From [Eubacterium] saphenum (GTDB taxonomy: Bacteria > Bacillota > Clostridia > Lachnospirales > Anaerotignaceae), in NCBI GenBank assembly GCA_004557645.1, contig SFGI01000001.1, positions 60,359 to 124,358 of the forward strand: DNA of 64,000 nucleotides. Direction: 5' to 3'. A program made the position numbers and the translations under genes. Under the pieces are notes generated by a model. It saw only the letters and a program-made list of their open reading frames with translations, was not told the DNA's origin and did no database searches. The first letter of the stretch is position 1; the number at the start of each line of letters is the position of its first letter. Below are positions 15,726 to 24,578 of the stretch, in pieces.

Positions 15726-16759
15726 TACTGTGCTGCCTCCTCCGCAAATTTCTTTTTATAATGTTTCTGCAGGATCACCTGCTGGATGATACCGAAAATA
15801 TTACTGATCGTCCAGTACAGACCCAGACCTGCAGGCATAGAGATGGAGAAGAAGCCCATCATGATAGGCATCATATACAGCATAGATTTGGACATAGCTG
15901 CTGCAGGGTTATTGGGATCGTTCTGCTGAGGGTTCATCATCATCATGATCTTGGACTGCAACCATGTGGTCACACCGGCAGCGATAGGGATGATGACACC
16001 GGGGAAGGACAGACCTGCCTTACTTACCAGAGGGATGGTCAGGAAGGTTTCGATCTCATTCTTTGTTGCCAGCAGGGGTGTCAGGGCATCGCCTGCGGAA
16101 CCCAGGTTTGCCATGATCGTCGCCCATTCATCTGTTTTCAACTGGCTGATCAGCATAACGACGTCATTGACATTATTCATATCGAAACCATCTTTGATGA
16201 TATCGACATTTTTGTACATATCTACGAAGCTCTGCGCAAAAGGCTGGAATACTTCCATACGCAGTGTGACGGGGATATTGACGATAGCATTGGCAATATC
16301 TGTATAGTTCTGACCGATCACATCAACGTAAACGTATGCATTCTGGAACAGATAGAACAGCGCATACAAAATAGGCAGCTGGATCAGCATAGGCAGGCAG
16401 CCGCCCAACATGCTGATTCCATTTTTCTTCTGGAATTCCTGCATTTCAAAGGCCATACGCTGCTGAGACATCTGATCTGTCTTGCCTTCATATTTTTTCC
16501 TGATCTTATTCAGTTCAGGCTGCAGCATCTGCATTTTAAAAGAAGATTTCTGCTGCTTTACCATCAAAGGGAACAGGATTATTTTCACGATCAATGTAAA
16601 AATGATAATAGCCAGACCCAGGGAACCAGCGCTGGAGCTGCTGTGAAGCAGATCGAAGAGCATATTGTAAACTTTCCCCATTAAGTCGGCCACAGGTCCG
16701 ATGATCATACCGGGCTTTCTTACGGAAGGCAGTGCTTCCAGTAAATAGGAACTAAACAT
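15725..16759 (-). CDS. yidC: Membrane protein insertase YidC/SpoIIIJ
   Basis: 344 residues from the ATG at 16759, seven bases after AAGGAGG; an in-frame TTG 18 bases earlier overlaps that site and is rejected. It inserts proteins into the cytoplasmic membrane, alone or with SecYEG. Membrane segments include LGLAIIIFTLIVKIILFPLMV, MLGGCLPMLIQLPILYALF and the C-terminal pair around GLGLYWTISNIFGIIQQ. The arginine-free lipoprotein signal common in Bacillus SpoIIIJ is absent; the N-terminus is short. A Met-rich cytoplasmic loop (MMMMNPQQNDPNNPAAAMSK) precedes the last helices. Confidence 0.95.
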   Translation of the reverse strand: MFSSYLLEALPSVRKPGMIIGPVADLMGKVYNMLFDLLHSSSSAGSLGLAIIIFTLIVKIILFPLMVKQQKSSFKMQMLQPELNKIRKKYEGKTDQMSQQRMAFEMQEFQKKNGISMLGGCLPMLIQLPILYALFYLFQNAYVYVDVIGQNYTDIANAIVNIPVTLRMEVFQPFAQSFVDMYKNVDIIKDGFDMNNVNDVVMLISQLKTDEWATIMANLGSAGDALTPLLATKNEIETFLTIPLVSKAGLSFPGVIIPIAAGVTTWLQSKIMMMMNPQQNDPNNPAAAMSKSMLYMMPIMMGFFSISMPAGLGLYWTISNIFGIIQQVILQKHYKKKFAEEAAQ

Positions 16760-16807
16760 GTTTTCCTCCTTCAACAAACAATACGAGATTTTCGCCCCGA
16801 AGGACAG

Positions 16808-17032
16808 TTATTTTTTCTTTTCCGGAACAGGATCATACCCACCCTCGTGGAAAGGATGACATTTCAAAAGTCTCCGCACGGCAAGATACGTGCCCTTTAT
16901 CGCACCGTGTCTGGAAATGGCGATATACGCATATTGGGAGCATGTCGGCGTAAACCGACAGCAGGGTCTGAAATGGGGAGAGATCGCTGCCTGATAAAAC
17001 CGGATCAATAACAGAAATAGTTTTTTAAACAT
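16808..17032 (-). CDS. yidD: Membrane protein insertion efficiency factor YidD
   Basis: 74 residues, the normal length. The family pattern is complete: amphipathic N-terminus [20 protein letters not shown], then the cysteine-containing [20 protein letters not shown] and [17 protein letters not shown]. It assists YidC-dependent insertion. It overlaps rnpA by 8 bases and is 48 bases before yidC, keeping the standard rpmH-rnpA-yidD-yidC order. Confidence 0.95.
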   Translation of the reverse strand: MFKKLFLLLIRFYQAAISPHFRPCCRFTPTCSQYAYIAISRHGAIKGTYLAVRRLLKCHPFHEGGYDPVPEKKK

Positions 17033-17435
17033 TCGGTTCTTCCACTTCTTTTCTGTTCTCTGCTTCTAATTTATCCTGACGGTCCTTTCTTTCAGACGCG
17101 CTCAGCAGAAGCTGTTGTTTTTTGAAAAGATGCCGCAAAGAACGGCACACCTCGTGATAGGAAGCATCGGCACAGGAAACACGGGCGATGACCACCATGT
17201 CATACCCTGTTTTGATCTCCTCTTCCATGCTGCGATAGCTTTCCCTTATCAGGCGTGTCACATGGGAACGGACAACGCTTTTGCCCACCTTTTTGCTGAC
17301 AGAAATGCCCAGCTTGTTCCCCTGTGTACCGTTTTTGACCAAATACAACACCAAATGGCGGTTGGCGATGGATCTGCCTCTATTATATACATGGCGAAAC
17401 TGAAAATTTTTCTTCAAAGATTCTGTATGCTTCAT
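17025..17435 (-). CDS. rnpA: Ribonuclease P protein component
   Basis: 136 residues from the ATG at 17435 ([13 protein letters not shown]), which has AAAGGAGG upstream; the frame is open 17 codons further but without a ribosome site. The protein helps the P RNA to trim tRNA 5' ends. The signature RNR-like helix is seen as [16 protein letters not shown], preceded by [15 protein letters not shown]. The tail after about residue 115 is a long charged extension ([20 protein letters not shown]) not found in shorter homologues. Confidence 0.95.
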   Translation of the reverse strand: MKHTESLKKNFQFRHVYNRGRSIANRHLVLYLVKNGTQGNKLGISVSKKVGKSVVRSHVTRLIRESYRSMEEEIKTGYDMVVIARVSCADASYHEVCRSLRHLFKKQQLLLSASERKDRQDKLEAENRKEVEEPNV

Positions 17436-17531
17436 CGGCTCAACCTCCTTTGCGGCCCGCTCAAAAAAATCTTCCATGACGAACAAAAGGCCACACGAAA
17501 GAATCTGCGGCCTTAAATAAACATGAAAAGA

Positions 17532-17666
17532 TTATGCGGATAATACTTTTCTACCTTTTTTTCTTCTTGCAGCAAGCACTTTTCTGCCGTTTGCTGTTCT
17601 CATTCTTTTTCTGAAGCCGTGTTCTCTGCTTCTCTGTCTTTTCTTAGGCTGGAATGTCATTTTCAT
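17532..17666 (-). CDS. rpmH: 50S ribosomal protein L34
   Basis: 44 residues ([20 protein letters not shown]..., ending [11 protein letters not shown]), the standard L34 length and sequence. The start at 17666 is preceded by a GGAGG site. It is the first gene of the leftward rpmH-rnpA-yidD-yidC-jag-mnmE operon and faces away from dnaA across the origin. Confidence 0.97.
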   Translation of the reverse strand: MKMTFQPKKRQRSREHGFRKRMRTANGRKVLAARRKKGRKVLSA

Positions 17667-18267
17667 GGTTGTTGCACCTCCTTCAATTTCCGGGTTCTGC
17701 TCACCCTTTTTATGAGCACTGCCCCTATTATAGTAAAAAAAGCAAGGCTCGTCAAGAAAAAATTTTCCCTGAAAGGCGCGTATTCATTGGATTTGTCCAC
17801 ATTTCCACAGGAAATTTCCGATAATTTTTCAAGGAAAAAGGAACATTTAGATTTTTTGAGACCATATTTACTATATCTTGTATACAATATGGTTTGACAA
17901 TTTTTTTGGACAAGTTTTTCGTTGAACCTGTGGATAACTTTTGATATACTAAGGACAAGAATGCCCTTATGGAATTCCACAGGTTTCACAACACCCCATA
18001 TTATGTTATCCACAATCTGTTGACAACTCTGTTGATAACTTTTCCAGATTGTGAAAATAACTGTGAATCCTTTCCCCAAAGGAAACCCTTCAGGCCTGAT
18101 AACAGCTGAATTTGTGCCTGTGTGGAATTTGTGCAGAAGGGAAATGAAAGAACCTGTTCATAACTTGGAAATCGAAGGATGTCGTATCCTGTTTTTCACA
18201 GGAATCTCCCAACAGCCTGTGGATAACGGAGCATCCACAAACAGGAAATAAAATAGGAGGGAAAGAA
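17667..18267. other. oriC: oriC, upstream half (rpmH-dnaA intergenic)
   Basis: About 600 bases without a gene between the divergent rpmH and dnaA. Perfect DnaA boxes are at 17929-17937, 18006-18014 and 18218-18226. Further near-matches occur, for example TGTTGATAA at 18030, several TTTCCACAG/TGTGGAA sites at about 17797-17815 and 18118, and GCATCCACA at about 18230. The left part is strongly AT-rich. The layout corresponds to the DnaA-box region upstream of dnaA in Bacillus-type bipartite origins. Confidence 0.85.
17922..17950 (+). promoter_or_regulatory. Probable dnaA promoter with an internal DnaA box
   Basis: TTGAAC, a 17-base spacer and TATACT form a good sigma-A promoter about 320 bases before dnaA. 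A perfect DnaA box (TGTGGATAA, 17929-17937) lies in the spacer, so DnaA bound there would block RNA polymerase. This is a simple basis for dnaA autorepression. Confidence 0.65.
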
Positions 18268-19602
18268 ATGGAACTGAAACAGATCTGGGAAGAAGCCCTG
18301 AAGATCATCGAAGAAGAGACTTCTCCCGTCAGCTTTGAAACATGGATCCAGCCCATCATCCCCTGCGGGATCGACGGGAATCAGCTGATCCTGCAGGTCG
18401 AAAACGGATTTTTCAAGGAAATGCTGGAAAAACGCAACCTGCCCATCATCCGAAACGCAGTAAAATTCGTCACCAAAAATGAATATGAGATCGTCATCAC
18501 CACAGAAGAAGAACAGAAGGCCGGCGGCCTTGGCAAGCATAACCTGGTGAAGGAAAAGAAAACAGAAAACGAACTGGCAAGAAACCTGAACCCCAAATAT
18601 GTTTTCGACTCCTTCGTCGTTGGCAACAGCAACCGTATGGCCCATGCGGCATCCCTTGCCGTTGCGGAAGCCCCTGCCCAGGCCTATAATCCCCTGTTTT
18701 TATACGGAAATTCCGGGCTGGGCAAGACCCACCTGATGCATTCCATCGGTCATTTTATCCTGGATAAAAACCCTGATGCCAAGGTGCTTTACGTTACCAG
18801 TGAAACCTTCACCATCGAGCTGATCAACTCCATCCAGAATAATAAAAACGAAGAATTCCGCAATAAATATCGCAATATCGATGTCCTGATGATCGACGAT
18901 ATCCAGTTCATCTCTAAAAAAGAAGGTACCCAGGAAGAATTTTTCCATACCTTCAACGCATTGTATGAATCCAATAAACAGATCATTATTTCTTCCGACC
19001 GTCCCCCCAAGGAGATCAAAACATTGGAAGATCGACTGCGGAGCCGGTTCGAATGGGGCCTCATCGCAGATGTGCAGCCCCCCGATTATGAAACAAGGAT
19101 CGCCATTCTGAAGAAAAAAGCAGAACGGGATAACCTGACGGTGCCCGATGATGTCATGGCATATATCGCCAAAAATATCGCATCCAATATCCGTGAACTG
19201 GAGGGTGCATTGACCCGCATCGTGGCATTTGCCACCCTGACCAATCAGGATATTTCCATTGCTCTGGCGGAAAACAGCCTGAAGGATATCTTCAGCGAAC
19301 ATTCCTCCGCACCCCTGACACCGGAACTGATCCAGCAGGTGGTGGCAGAGCATTATAATATCCGAGTGGAGGATATCCAGGGCAGCAAAAAGCCCAAGAA
19401 TATCGCCTTCCCCAGACAGGTATCCATGTATCTCTGCAGAAAACTGCTGGATATCTCCCTGCCGAAGATCGGTGAAAGCTTCGGCGGCAGAGACCATACC
19501 ACGGTTATCTATGCCATCTCTAAGATCGAGAAACAGCTGGAGACCGATACCGCCCTGCAGAAAACCATCCTGCAGCTGGAAAAAGATATCAAAGAGGCGT
19601 AA
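18268..19602 (+). CDS. dnaA: Chromosomal replication initiator DnaA
   Basis: 444 residues, usual length. Domain I occupies about 1-85 ([22 protein letters not shown]), then a short linker and the AAA+ domain starting [21 protein letters not shown]. The Walker A is [11 protein letters not shown], the Walker B MIDDIQF, and the sensor region includes [10 protein letters not shown]. The C-terminal DNA-binding domain has the signature [11 protein letters not shown] near residue 415. It binds the boxes on either side of its own gene to open the origin. A GGAGG site lies 7 bases before the ATG. Confidence 0.98.
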   Translation: MELKQIWEEALKIIEEETSPVSFETWIQPIIPCGIDGNQLILQVENGFFKEMLEKRNLPIIRNAVKFVTKNEYEIVITTEEEQKAGGLGKHNLVKEKKTENELARNLNPKYVFDSFVVGNSNRMAHAASLAVAEAPAQAYNPLFLYGNSGLGKTHLMHSIGHFILDKNPDAKVLYVTSETFTIELINSIQNNKNEEFRNKYRNIDVLMIDDIQFISKKEGTQEEFFHTFNALYESNKQIIISSDRPPKEIKTLEDRLRSRFEWGLIADVQPPDYETRIAILKKKAERDNLTVPDDVMAYIAKNIASNIRELEGALTRIVAFATLTNQDISIALAENSLKDIFSEHSSAPLTPELIQQVVAEHYNIRVEDIQGSKKPKNIAFPRQVSMYLCRKLLDISLPKIGESFGGRDHTTVIYAISKIEKQLETDTALQKTILQLEKDIKEA

Positions 19603-19604
19603 AA

Positions 19605-19900
19605 CCTTGGGACGCTGTCCCAAACCCTGCCAAGGGGGTGACCCCCTTGGAACCCGATACGAAAAAGCTAGCGCTTTTTCAAGGGGAAATCGGAAGAAAA
19701 GCGCCGCAGGCAAAACGGGTCAAGGGGCTGAGCCCCTTGCGGGTGTATTGAGGGCAGAGCCCTCAAGGTCTTATTTGCCTTACAAGCGTGTTTTTGAAGG
19801 GGTTTAAGGGGATGGTCAAGCATCTTCCCTTCGGGAAGACGGCTTCGCCGCCGCCTTCATCTTGGCGGTGCTCACCTTTTCCCAAGAAAAAAGTTTCCCC
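19605..19900 (+). repeat. Hairpin-mosaic repeat I, copy B (between dnaA and dnaN)
   Basis: Begins TTGGGACGCTGTCCCAAACC, equivalent to the start of copy A, and then carries AAGGGGG/CCCCCTT where copy A has GGGAAA/TTTCCC. The core GCGCCGCAGGCAAAACGGGT is followed by AAGGGGCTGAGCCCCTT and TTGAGGGCAGAGCCCTCAA. The right part adds CTTCCC/GGGAAG and CGGC/GCCG stems. It separates dnaA from the second half of the origin. No gene is supported in it. Confidence 0.8.
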
Positions 19901-19954
19901 TCTATATAATGATATAATGATATCTTTCCACACCTCTTTGTGGAATCGTCCTGA

Positions 19955-20155
19955 ATACTTTGTGGATAACCCTGTCCCTTTTCCCCCTTTTGTGGAAAAC
20001 GTGGACAACCCATTTACTTATTTACACTTATCCACAGGGTTTTCCAAGATGGATTTTCCTTGATTTTTGGGGCGAATTTGAGTTTTCCACAAACCCACAG
20101 CCTCTACTACTGCTACTACTGATCGAATGTTATTATATCTTTTTATACATGTGAA
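19955..20155. other. oriC: oriC, downstream half with DnaA boxes, DnaA-trio and AT-rich DUE
   Basis: Perfect DnaA boxes lie at 19961-19969 and 20028-20036, with a near-box TTTTCCACA at 20083-20091 and ACCCACAG after it. Directly next comes CTACTACTGCTACTACTGAT (20104-20123), on the other strand a run of TAG triplets. This matches the DnaA-trio element that DnaA uses to load on single strands. The AT-rich stretch at 20125-20151 is the probable unwinding site. The order box-GC-trio-AT is that of the Bacillus subtilis incC region. Confidence 0.85.
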
Positions 20156-20175
20156 CAAAGGAGTTGTACACAACC

Positions 20176-21279
20176 ATGAAACTGACATGCAGCAAAGATC
20201 TGCTCCTGCAGTACATCAACATTGTTAACAAAGCCGTATCCAACCGCACCACACTGCCCATTCTGGAATGTATTCTTTTAACAGCCGATGAAAAAGGCTT
20301 TGTGATGACCGGTAATGATTTGGAGATCGGCATCAAAACAGCACCTATCGAAGCAGAGATTGCCGAAAAAGGCGAAGTTGCCATTGAAGCCCGTATCTTC
20401 AACGAAATCGTTCGCCGTTTGAACGGGGAATCTGTTACCATCGAGACCGATGATAAATTTGCCGTGACCATCCTCAGCGGCACATCCGAATTCAAGATCA
20501 TGGGCCAGAGCGGCGATGATTTCCCCAGCCTGCCGGAAGTGGAACAGGAAAAGATCTATTCCATGGAACAGGCAAAGCTGCGGGATATGATCCGCCAGAC
20601 CATTTTCTCCATTGCTCAGGATGGCAGCAAGCCTGTCCTGACCGGGGAATTATTTGAACTGAAAAATACCTCCGTGAACGTGGTTTCCGTAGACGGCTAT
20701 CGTATTTCCTTCCGGAAAAATGAACTGCTCATGGGCAGCGGCGAAACAGAAGTCATCGTGCCCGGCAAGACCTTGGCGGAGCTGAACAAGATCCTGTCTC
20801 AGGAAGAAGAAGATACCCTTTCCATTTACCTGACGGATAAACATATCCTCTTCGACCTTGGCACAGCAGTGATGGTATCCCGTTTGATCGAAGGCGATTT
20901 CATCCGCTATGCCCAGTCCTTCTCCGAGGATTATAAGACAAAGGTCATCATCGATAAGAGCGAACTGATCCAGGCTTTGGAACGGGCGTCTCTGGTTTCC
21001 AGAGATAACAGAAAGACCCCTGTCCGCCTGATGATCCGGGCCAACGGCATGGATATCACCGCAAGAAGTGATATGGGTACTGCCCATGAAAATGTATCCG
21101 CGGAAGTGGAAGGCGACGACTTGGCTATCGCTTTTAACCCCAGATATCTGATCGAGGCGCTCCGCTCTATCGAAGAGGATTCTGTGAAAATGATCTTTAT
21201 GGCATCCCTCAGCCCTTGTACGATCCTGCCTGTGGAGGGGGATTCCTTTAAATATTTGATCTTACCTTTGAGAATGTAA
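20176..21279 (+). CDS. dnaN: DNA polymerase III beta sliding clamp
   Basis: 367 residues from the ATG at 20176 (MKLTCSKDLLLQYINIVNKAVSNRTTLPILECILL); an in-frame TTG 12 bases earlier abuts the AAAGGAG site and is not used. It forms the ring that tethers replicative polymerase to DNA. The three clamp domains are complete, with the conserved LPILECI start, the middle ATIFSIAQDGSKPVLTG-like segment and the end MASLSPCTILPVEGDSFKYLILPLRM. It follows dnaA across the second part of the origin. Confidence 0.97.
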   Translation: MKLTCSKDLLLQYINIVNKAVSNRTTLPILECILLTADEKGFVMTGNDLEIGIKTAPIEAEIAEKGEVAIEARIFNEIVRRLNGESVTIETDDKFAVTILSGTSEFKIMGQSGDDFPSLPEVEQEKIYSMEQAKLRDMIRQTIFSIAQDGSKPVLTGELFELKNTSVNVVSVDGYRISFRKNELLMGSGETEVIVPGKTLAELNKILSQEEEDTLSIYLTDKHILFDLGTAVMVSRLIEGDFIRYAQSFSEDYKTKVIIDKSELIQALERASLVSRDNRKTPVRLMIRANGMDITARSDMGTAHENVSAEVEGDDLAIAFNPRYLIEALRSIEEDSVKMIFMASLSPCTILPVEGDSFKYLILPLRM

Positions 21280-21287
21280 AAGAGATT

Positions 21288-21520
21288 GCTGGAGAAACTT
21301 TTTTCACTTGTGAAAAGTTTCCCCAGACCCCTTCAAAAACACGCTTGTGAGCAATTCTTTTTGTGAGGCTCTGCCTCACACTCCGCAAGGGGGTCACCCC
21401 CTTGATCCGATTTGCCTTCGGCGTGAATGATTTCATTTCTCGCAGAAACGAAAGTTTCTGCAAATAAGGTCAAGGGCATTATGCCCTTGCGGGGGTTATA
21501 GGGGGCAGAGCCCCCTAAAA
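21288..21520 (-). repeat. Hairpin-mosaic repeat I, copy C (between dnaN and the S4 gene)
   Basis: On the minus strand this reads CGCCGAAGGCAAATCGGATC, then AAGGGGGTGACCCCCTT and GTGAGGCAGAGCCTCAC, identical in order to copy A. It has an added CAAGGGCATAATGCCCTTG stem and a GCAGAAACTTTCGTTTCTGC stem in place of GCAAAAAC/GTTTTTGC. Its orientation is opposite to dnaN and the S4 gene. The 3' AAACTTTTCAC/GTGAAAAAAGTTT hairpin could also terminate the dnaN transcript in part. Confidence 0.8.
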
Positions 21521-21534
21521 AGGAGGTTATGAAA

Positions 21535-21753
21535 ATGGAAAAAATTTATATTCATACAGAGTTTATTAAACTGCAGCAGGCATTGAAGCTGGCTGGTCTG
21601 GTGGACCAGGGCTCCGATGTGAAATTTTACCTGTCCGAGGGCATGGTATTGGTCAATGGCGCAGTAGCCACAGAACGCGGCAAAAAAATCCGTCCCGGTG
21701 ATGTGATCGAGCTGAAGGGCGTGGGTCGTGTGGAAGTGGCTGCGGAAGAATAA
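21535..21753 (+). CDS. yaaA: S4-domain RNA-binding protein (YaaA family)
   Basis: 72 residues from the ATG at 21535; the in-frame ATG six bases earlier is only two bases from AGGAGG, so the second is preferred. The whole protein is an S4 RNA-binding fold: FIKLQQALKLAGLVDQGSDVKFYLSEGMVLVNG, then RGKKIRPGDVIELKG. The gene is a constant neighbour of dnaN and recF in Firmicutes. Its role in the cell is thought to involve ribosome assembly or RNA binding. Confidence 0.92.
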   Translation: MEKIYIHTEFIKLQQALKLAGLVDQGSDVKFYLSEGMVLVNGAVATERGKKIRPGDVIELKGVGRVEVAAEE

Positions 21754-21826
21754 GCAGTGATTTATATTGATTCAGCAGTTTATAATTATGCAAATTGAAT
21801 GATACAAATGAGAGAGGTGCGAAAGT

Positions 21827-22708
21827 ATGGGGAGCAAAGCAAAACTGGAATTGATCGCGTCTATGGTGATCTTCGGCACCATCGGTATTTTTGTGCGGTT
21901 TATTCCCCTTCCCTCTAGCTTTATCGCTGTGGTGCGGGGCTTTGTGGGGGCATTGTTCGTGCTTCTTTTTCTTTTCCTGAAAAAAAGCAGTCCCGATACA
22001 AAAGCCATCCGCAATAATTTGTGGATGCTTGTCCTTTCCGGTGCTTTCATCGGCATCAACTGGATTTTGTTGTTCGAAGCCTATCACTATACCACTGTGG
22101 CTACAGCCACCCTCTGCTACTATATGCAGCCGATTTTTGTGATACTGGCTTCGCCCTTTCTGCTGAAGGAAAGGCTGACGGCGAAAAAAGCCCTTTGCGT
22201 GGTGGTGGCGTTGTTGGGCATGGTGTTCGTTTCCGGTGTGCTGCAAACGGGCATCCCCCCTCTTTCCGAGGCAAAAGGCATCCTCTTTGGCTTGGGGGCG
22301 GCGCTGCTTTACGCCACCGTGGTGCTGATGAATTTCAAGATCACCGATATTTCTGCCTATGATAAGACTTTTATGCAGCTGGGCACCGGGGCCATCGTTC
22401 TGCTGCCCTATGTCCTTCTGACCCAGGATATGGGTGTGGTGTATGCTGCCTTTACCCCCTTCGTTCTGGCGATGCTGCTGTTTGTGGGCATCATCCATAC
22501 GGGGGTGGCATACGCTTTGTATTTTGCATCCATGAAGGACTTGAAAGCTCAGACCATCGCGATTTTCAGCTATATCGACCCCATCGTGGCGATCTTGCTT
22601 TCTGCCCTGCTGCTGAAGGAAAATATGGGGCTTTATGGCGTCATCGGCGCAGTACTGGTGCTGGGGTCTACCTTTGTCAGCGAATTGCCGGAAAAAGAAA
22701 AAGGTTAA
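21827..22708 (+). CDS. EamA/DMT-superfamily transporter
   Basis: 293 residues with about ten membrane helices in two EamA repeats: the first starts LELIASMVIFGTIGIFVRFIPLP, the second LFGLGAALLYATVVLMNFKITD. Conserved small-residue and proline positions (YMQPIFVILASPFLLKERLT and IDPIVAILLSALLLKENMG) mark the fourth helix of each repeat. Such proteins export or import small metabolites; the substrate cannot be read from sequence. It interrupts the usual yaaA-recF neighbourhood. Confidence 0.9.
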   Translation: MGSKAKLELIASMVIFGTIGIFVRFIPLPSSFIAVVRGFVGALFVLLFLFLKKSSPDTKAIRNNLWMLVLSGAFIGINWILLFEAYHYTTVATATLCYYMQPIFVILASPFLLKERLTAKKALCVVVALLGMVFVSGVLQTGIPPLSEAKGILFGLGAALLYATVVLMNFKITDISAYDKTFMQLGTGAIVLLPYVLLTQDMGVVYAAFTPFVLAMLLFVGIIHTGVAYALYFASMKDLKAQTIAIFSYIDPIVAILLSALLLKENMGLYGVIGAVLVLGSTFVSELPEKEKG

Positions 22709-22740
22709 GCAGATGTTTAGAAAAATATTGAGGTGGTTTC

Positions 22741-23178
22741 ATGTTTACAAAACCGAAAAACGGCTGGACAGATATCCTTTTGGGGGATTTTGAAGGCCTT
22801 GGCAGCTATATCCAGGATGTGCCTGTGGAGACCATGGATGCCTGCATCCGTGCTTTGCGGGATGGCGTTCCTGTGGAACTCCATTTCGACGAGGAAGGCT
22901 CCGAATTTACCCTGACTGCCGATGAAACAGTGAAAATCGTGGCACAGGGCTATTATGGCCCCGAGGAATATGAGGTGAAGCTTTCCAAGCTGGAATTGAT
23001 TCGGGAAATTCTGGCGGATATGGAAAAGTTCTTCGAGGATTGGGTGGAATGGCCCGAGGAATATGCCTATTTTGAGGACGATGAGAAAGAAGCGAAACAG
23101 GCTTTCTATGACGAAAGAGTGATTTTGCTGCAGGGGCTTTTGGAAGAATTAAAGGCAGAGCTTGCAAAACAGAATTGA
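22741..23178 (+). CDS. Acidic protein of unknown function
   Basis: 145 residues with many Asp and Glu (for example ADMEKFFEDWVEWPEEYAYFEDDEKEA) and a helical C-terminal half. No signal peptide or membrane segment is present. The start at 22741 has a TTGAGGTGG site. It lies between the EamA transporter and recF and ends 63 bases before recF. I do not recognise a family. Confidence 0.7.
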   Translation: MFTKPKNGWTDILLGDFEGLGSYIQDVPVETMDACIRALRDGVPVELHFDEEGSEFTLTADETVKIVAQGYYGPEEYEVKLSKLELIREILADMEKFFEDWVEWPEEYAYFEDDEKEAKQAFYDERVILLQGLLEELKAELAKQN

Positions 23179-23241
23179 TTTACATAATATTTTAATTAGA
23201 AAAACAAATGATTCATATTTATGAATTGTAGGTGAATAAAA

Positions 23242-24336
23242 ATGTATATCACAGAGGTTTCCCTTCAGGGATTTCGAAACCTTGCACAACTGAAGATCGA
23301 ACCATCCCAGGGGATCAATGTGATCTACGGCAGCAACGCCCAGGGAAAGACCAATTTTCTGGAATCCCTTTATTTCTGCGCCATGGGCCGTTCTATGCGG
23401 GGCAAAAGTGACCAGCAGCTCATCCATTTCGATGCGGAGGAAAGCCACATCCGCATGATGGTGCAGAGAAAAAATCGCTATGACCGCATCGATGTCCACC
23501 TGAAACAGAATGAAAAGAAGGGCATTGCCGTCAATGGTTTGCCTGTGCGGAAGCTGGGGGATTTATTTGGGACACTGTATGCTGTGATTTTTTCTCCTGA
23601 GGATCTGTCCCTTGTGAAGGAGGGTCCCGGGGAACGCCGCCGTTTTCTGGATATGGAGCTTTGCCAGCTGAGCAAGGTCTATTATTATGATCTGCAGCAG
23701 TATTATCGCATTTTGAAGCAGCGGAACAATCTGCTGAAGGAGATCCAGAAAAAGCCGGACTTGGCGGAGACACTTTTCGTTTGGGATGCCCAGATGGCGG
23801 AATACGGCGAGCGTATTATTTCCGCCAGAAAGGGGTTTCTCCTGCGTCTGGATGAAATTGCGGCGGAAAAGCTTTCCCGGCTGACAGGGGGCAGAGATCA
23901 TTTACAGACTATCTATAAGCCAAACTGCGAAGAGGGCATGCTGGCGGAAAAGCTGCGGCGAAATCTGGACAGGGATATTTATTTTGGCGCCACCCAAAGC
24001 GGCCCCCATAAGGATGATGTGATCTTTTCCATCGATGGGAGGGAAGTAAAGGTCTATGGCTCCCAAGGGCAGCAGCGGACCACGGCTTTGGCGGCCCGCC
24101 TGGCGGAAATCGACCTGATTCGGGAAGAAACAGGGGAGGAACCTGTCCTCCTGTTGGATGATGTATTTTCTGAATTGGATGAAAGACGGCAGAAATTCCT
24201 GCTGGAATCCATCGGCGGCCTTCAGGCTTTTGTCACCTGTACCGGTATCGAGGATTCTGTGAAAAAATATATTTCCAAAGATAATCTGTTTTACGTGGAA
24301 AATGGGGTCATCACTCCTCAGAAAAATAAAGTATGA
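23242..24336 (+). CDS. recF: DNA replication and repair protein RecF
   Basis: 364 residues. It is the ABC-type ATPase that helps RecA load at gaps. The Walker A is GSNAQGKTNFLES near residue 30, the signature motif SGPHKDDVIF lies near 250, followed by YGSQGQQRTTALAARLAEIDLI, and the Walker B is VLLLDDVFSELDERRQ near 302. The start YITEVSLQGFRNLAQL is the usual RecF N-terminus. The small DUF370 gene (remB/yaaB) that often follows recF is not present. Confidence 0.97.
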   Translation: MYITEVSLQGFRNLAQLKIEPSQGINVIYGSNAQGKTNFLESLYFCAMGRSMRGKSDQQLIHFDAEESHIRMMVQRKNRYDRIDVHLKQNEKKGIAVNGLPVRKLGDLFGTLYAVIFSPEDLSLVKEGPGERRRFLDMELCQLSKVYYYDLQQYYRILKQRNNLLKEIQKKPDLAETLFVWDAQMAEYGERIISARKGFLLRLDEIAAEKLSRLTGGRDHLQTIYKPNCEEGMLAEKLRRNLDRDIYFGATQSGPHKDDVIFSIDGREVKVYGSQGQQRTTALAARLAEIDLIREETGEEPVLLLDDVFSELDERRQKFLLESIGGLQAFVTCTGIEDSVKKYISKDNLFYVENGVITPQKNKV

Positions 24337-24338
24337 CG

Positions 24339-24368
24339 AAGACACTGCATATTGTGGTGTCTTTTTTT
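24339..24368 (+). terminator. Terminator after recF
   Basis: AAGACAC, an 11-base loop and GTGTCTT followed by seven T, directly after the recF stop codon. Confidence 0.8.
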
Positions 24369-24433
24369 GCATCCGCTCTAAATTATAAGGAAGAAACTCC
24401 TGAAAAAAATCCATGGAAAATCATCGGAAAACG

Positions 24434-24462
24434 TTGTAAAATCAATGAAAAAATGCTATAAT
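24434..24462 (+). promoter_or_regulatory. Promoter of gyrB
   Basis: TTGTAA, 17 bases, TATAAT, located 117 bases before the gyrB start and after the recF terminator. This makes gyrB-gyrA a separate transcription unit from dnaA-recF. Confidence 0.7.
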
Positions 24463-24578
24463 CCTACTATGATATTTTGAAGCAGGATCGATTGAAAAAG
24501 AAAGCCCAGAAATTGTCCTTTCTTTTTTTCTTTGCGAAAAATGAGAGATGAAAAAATCGACCGAAAGAGAGGGATTTG

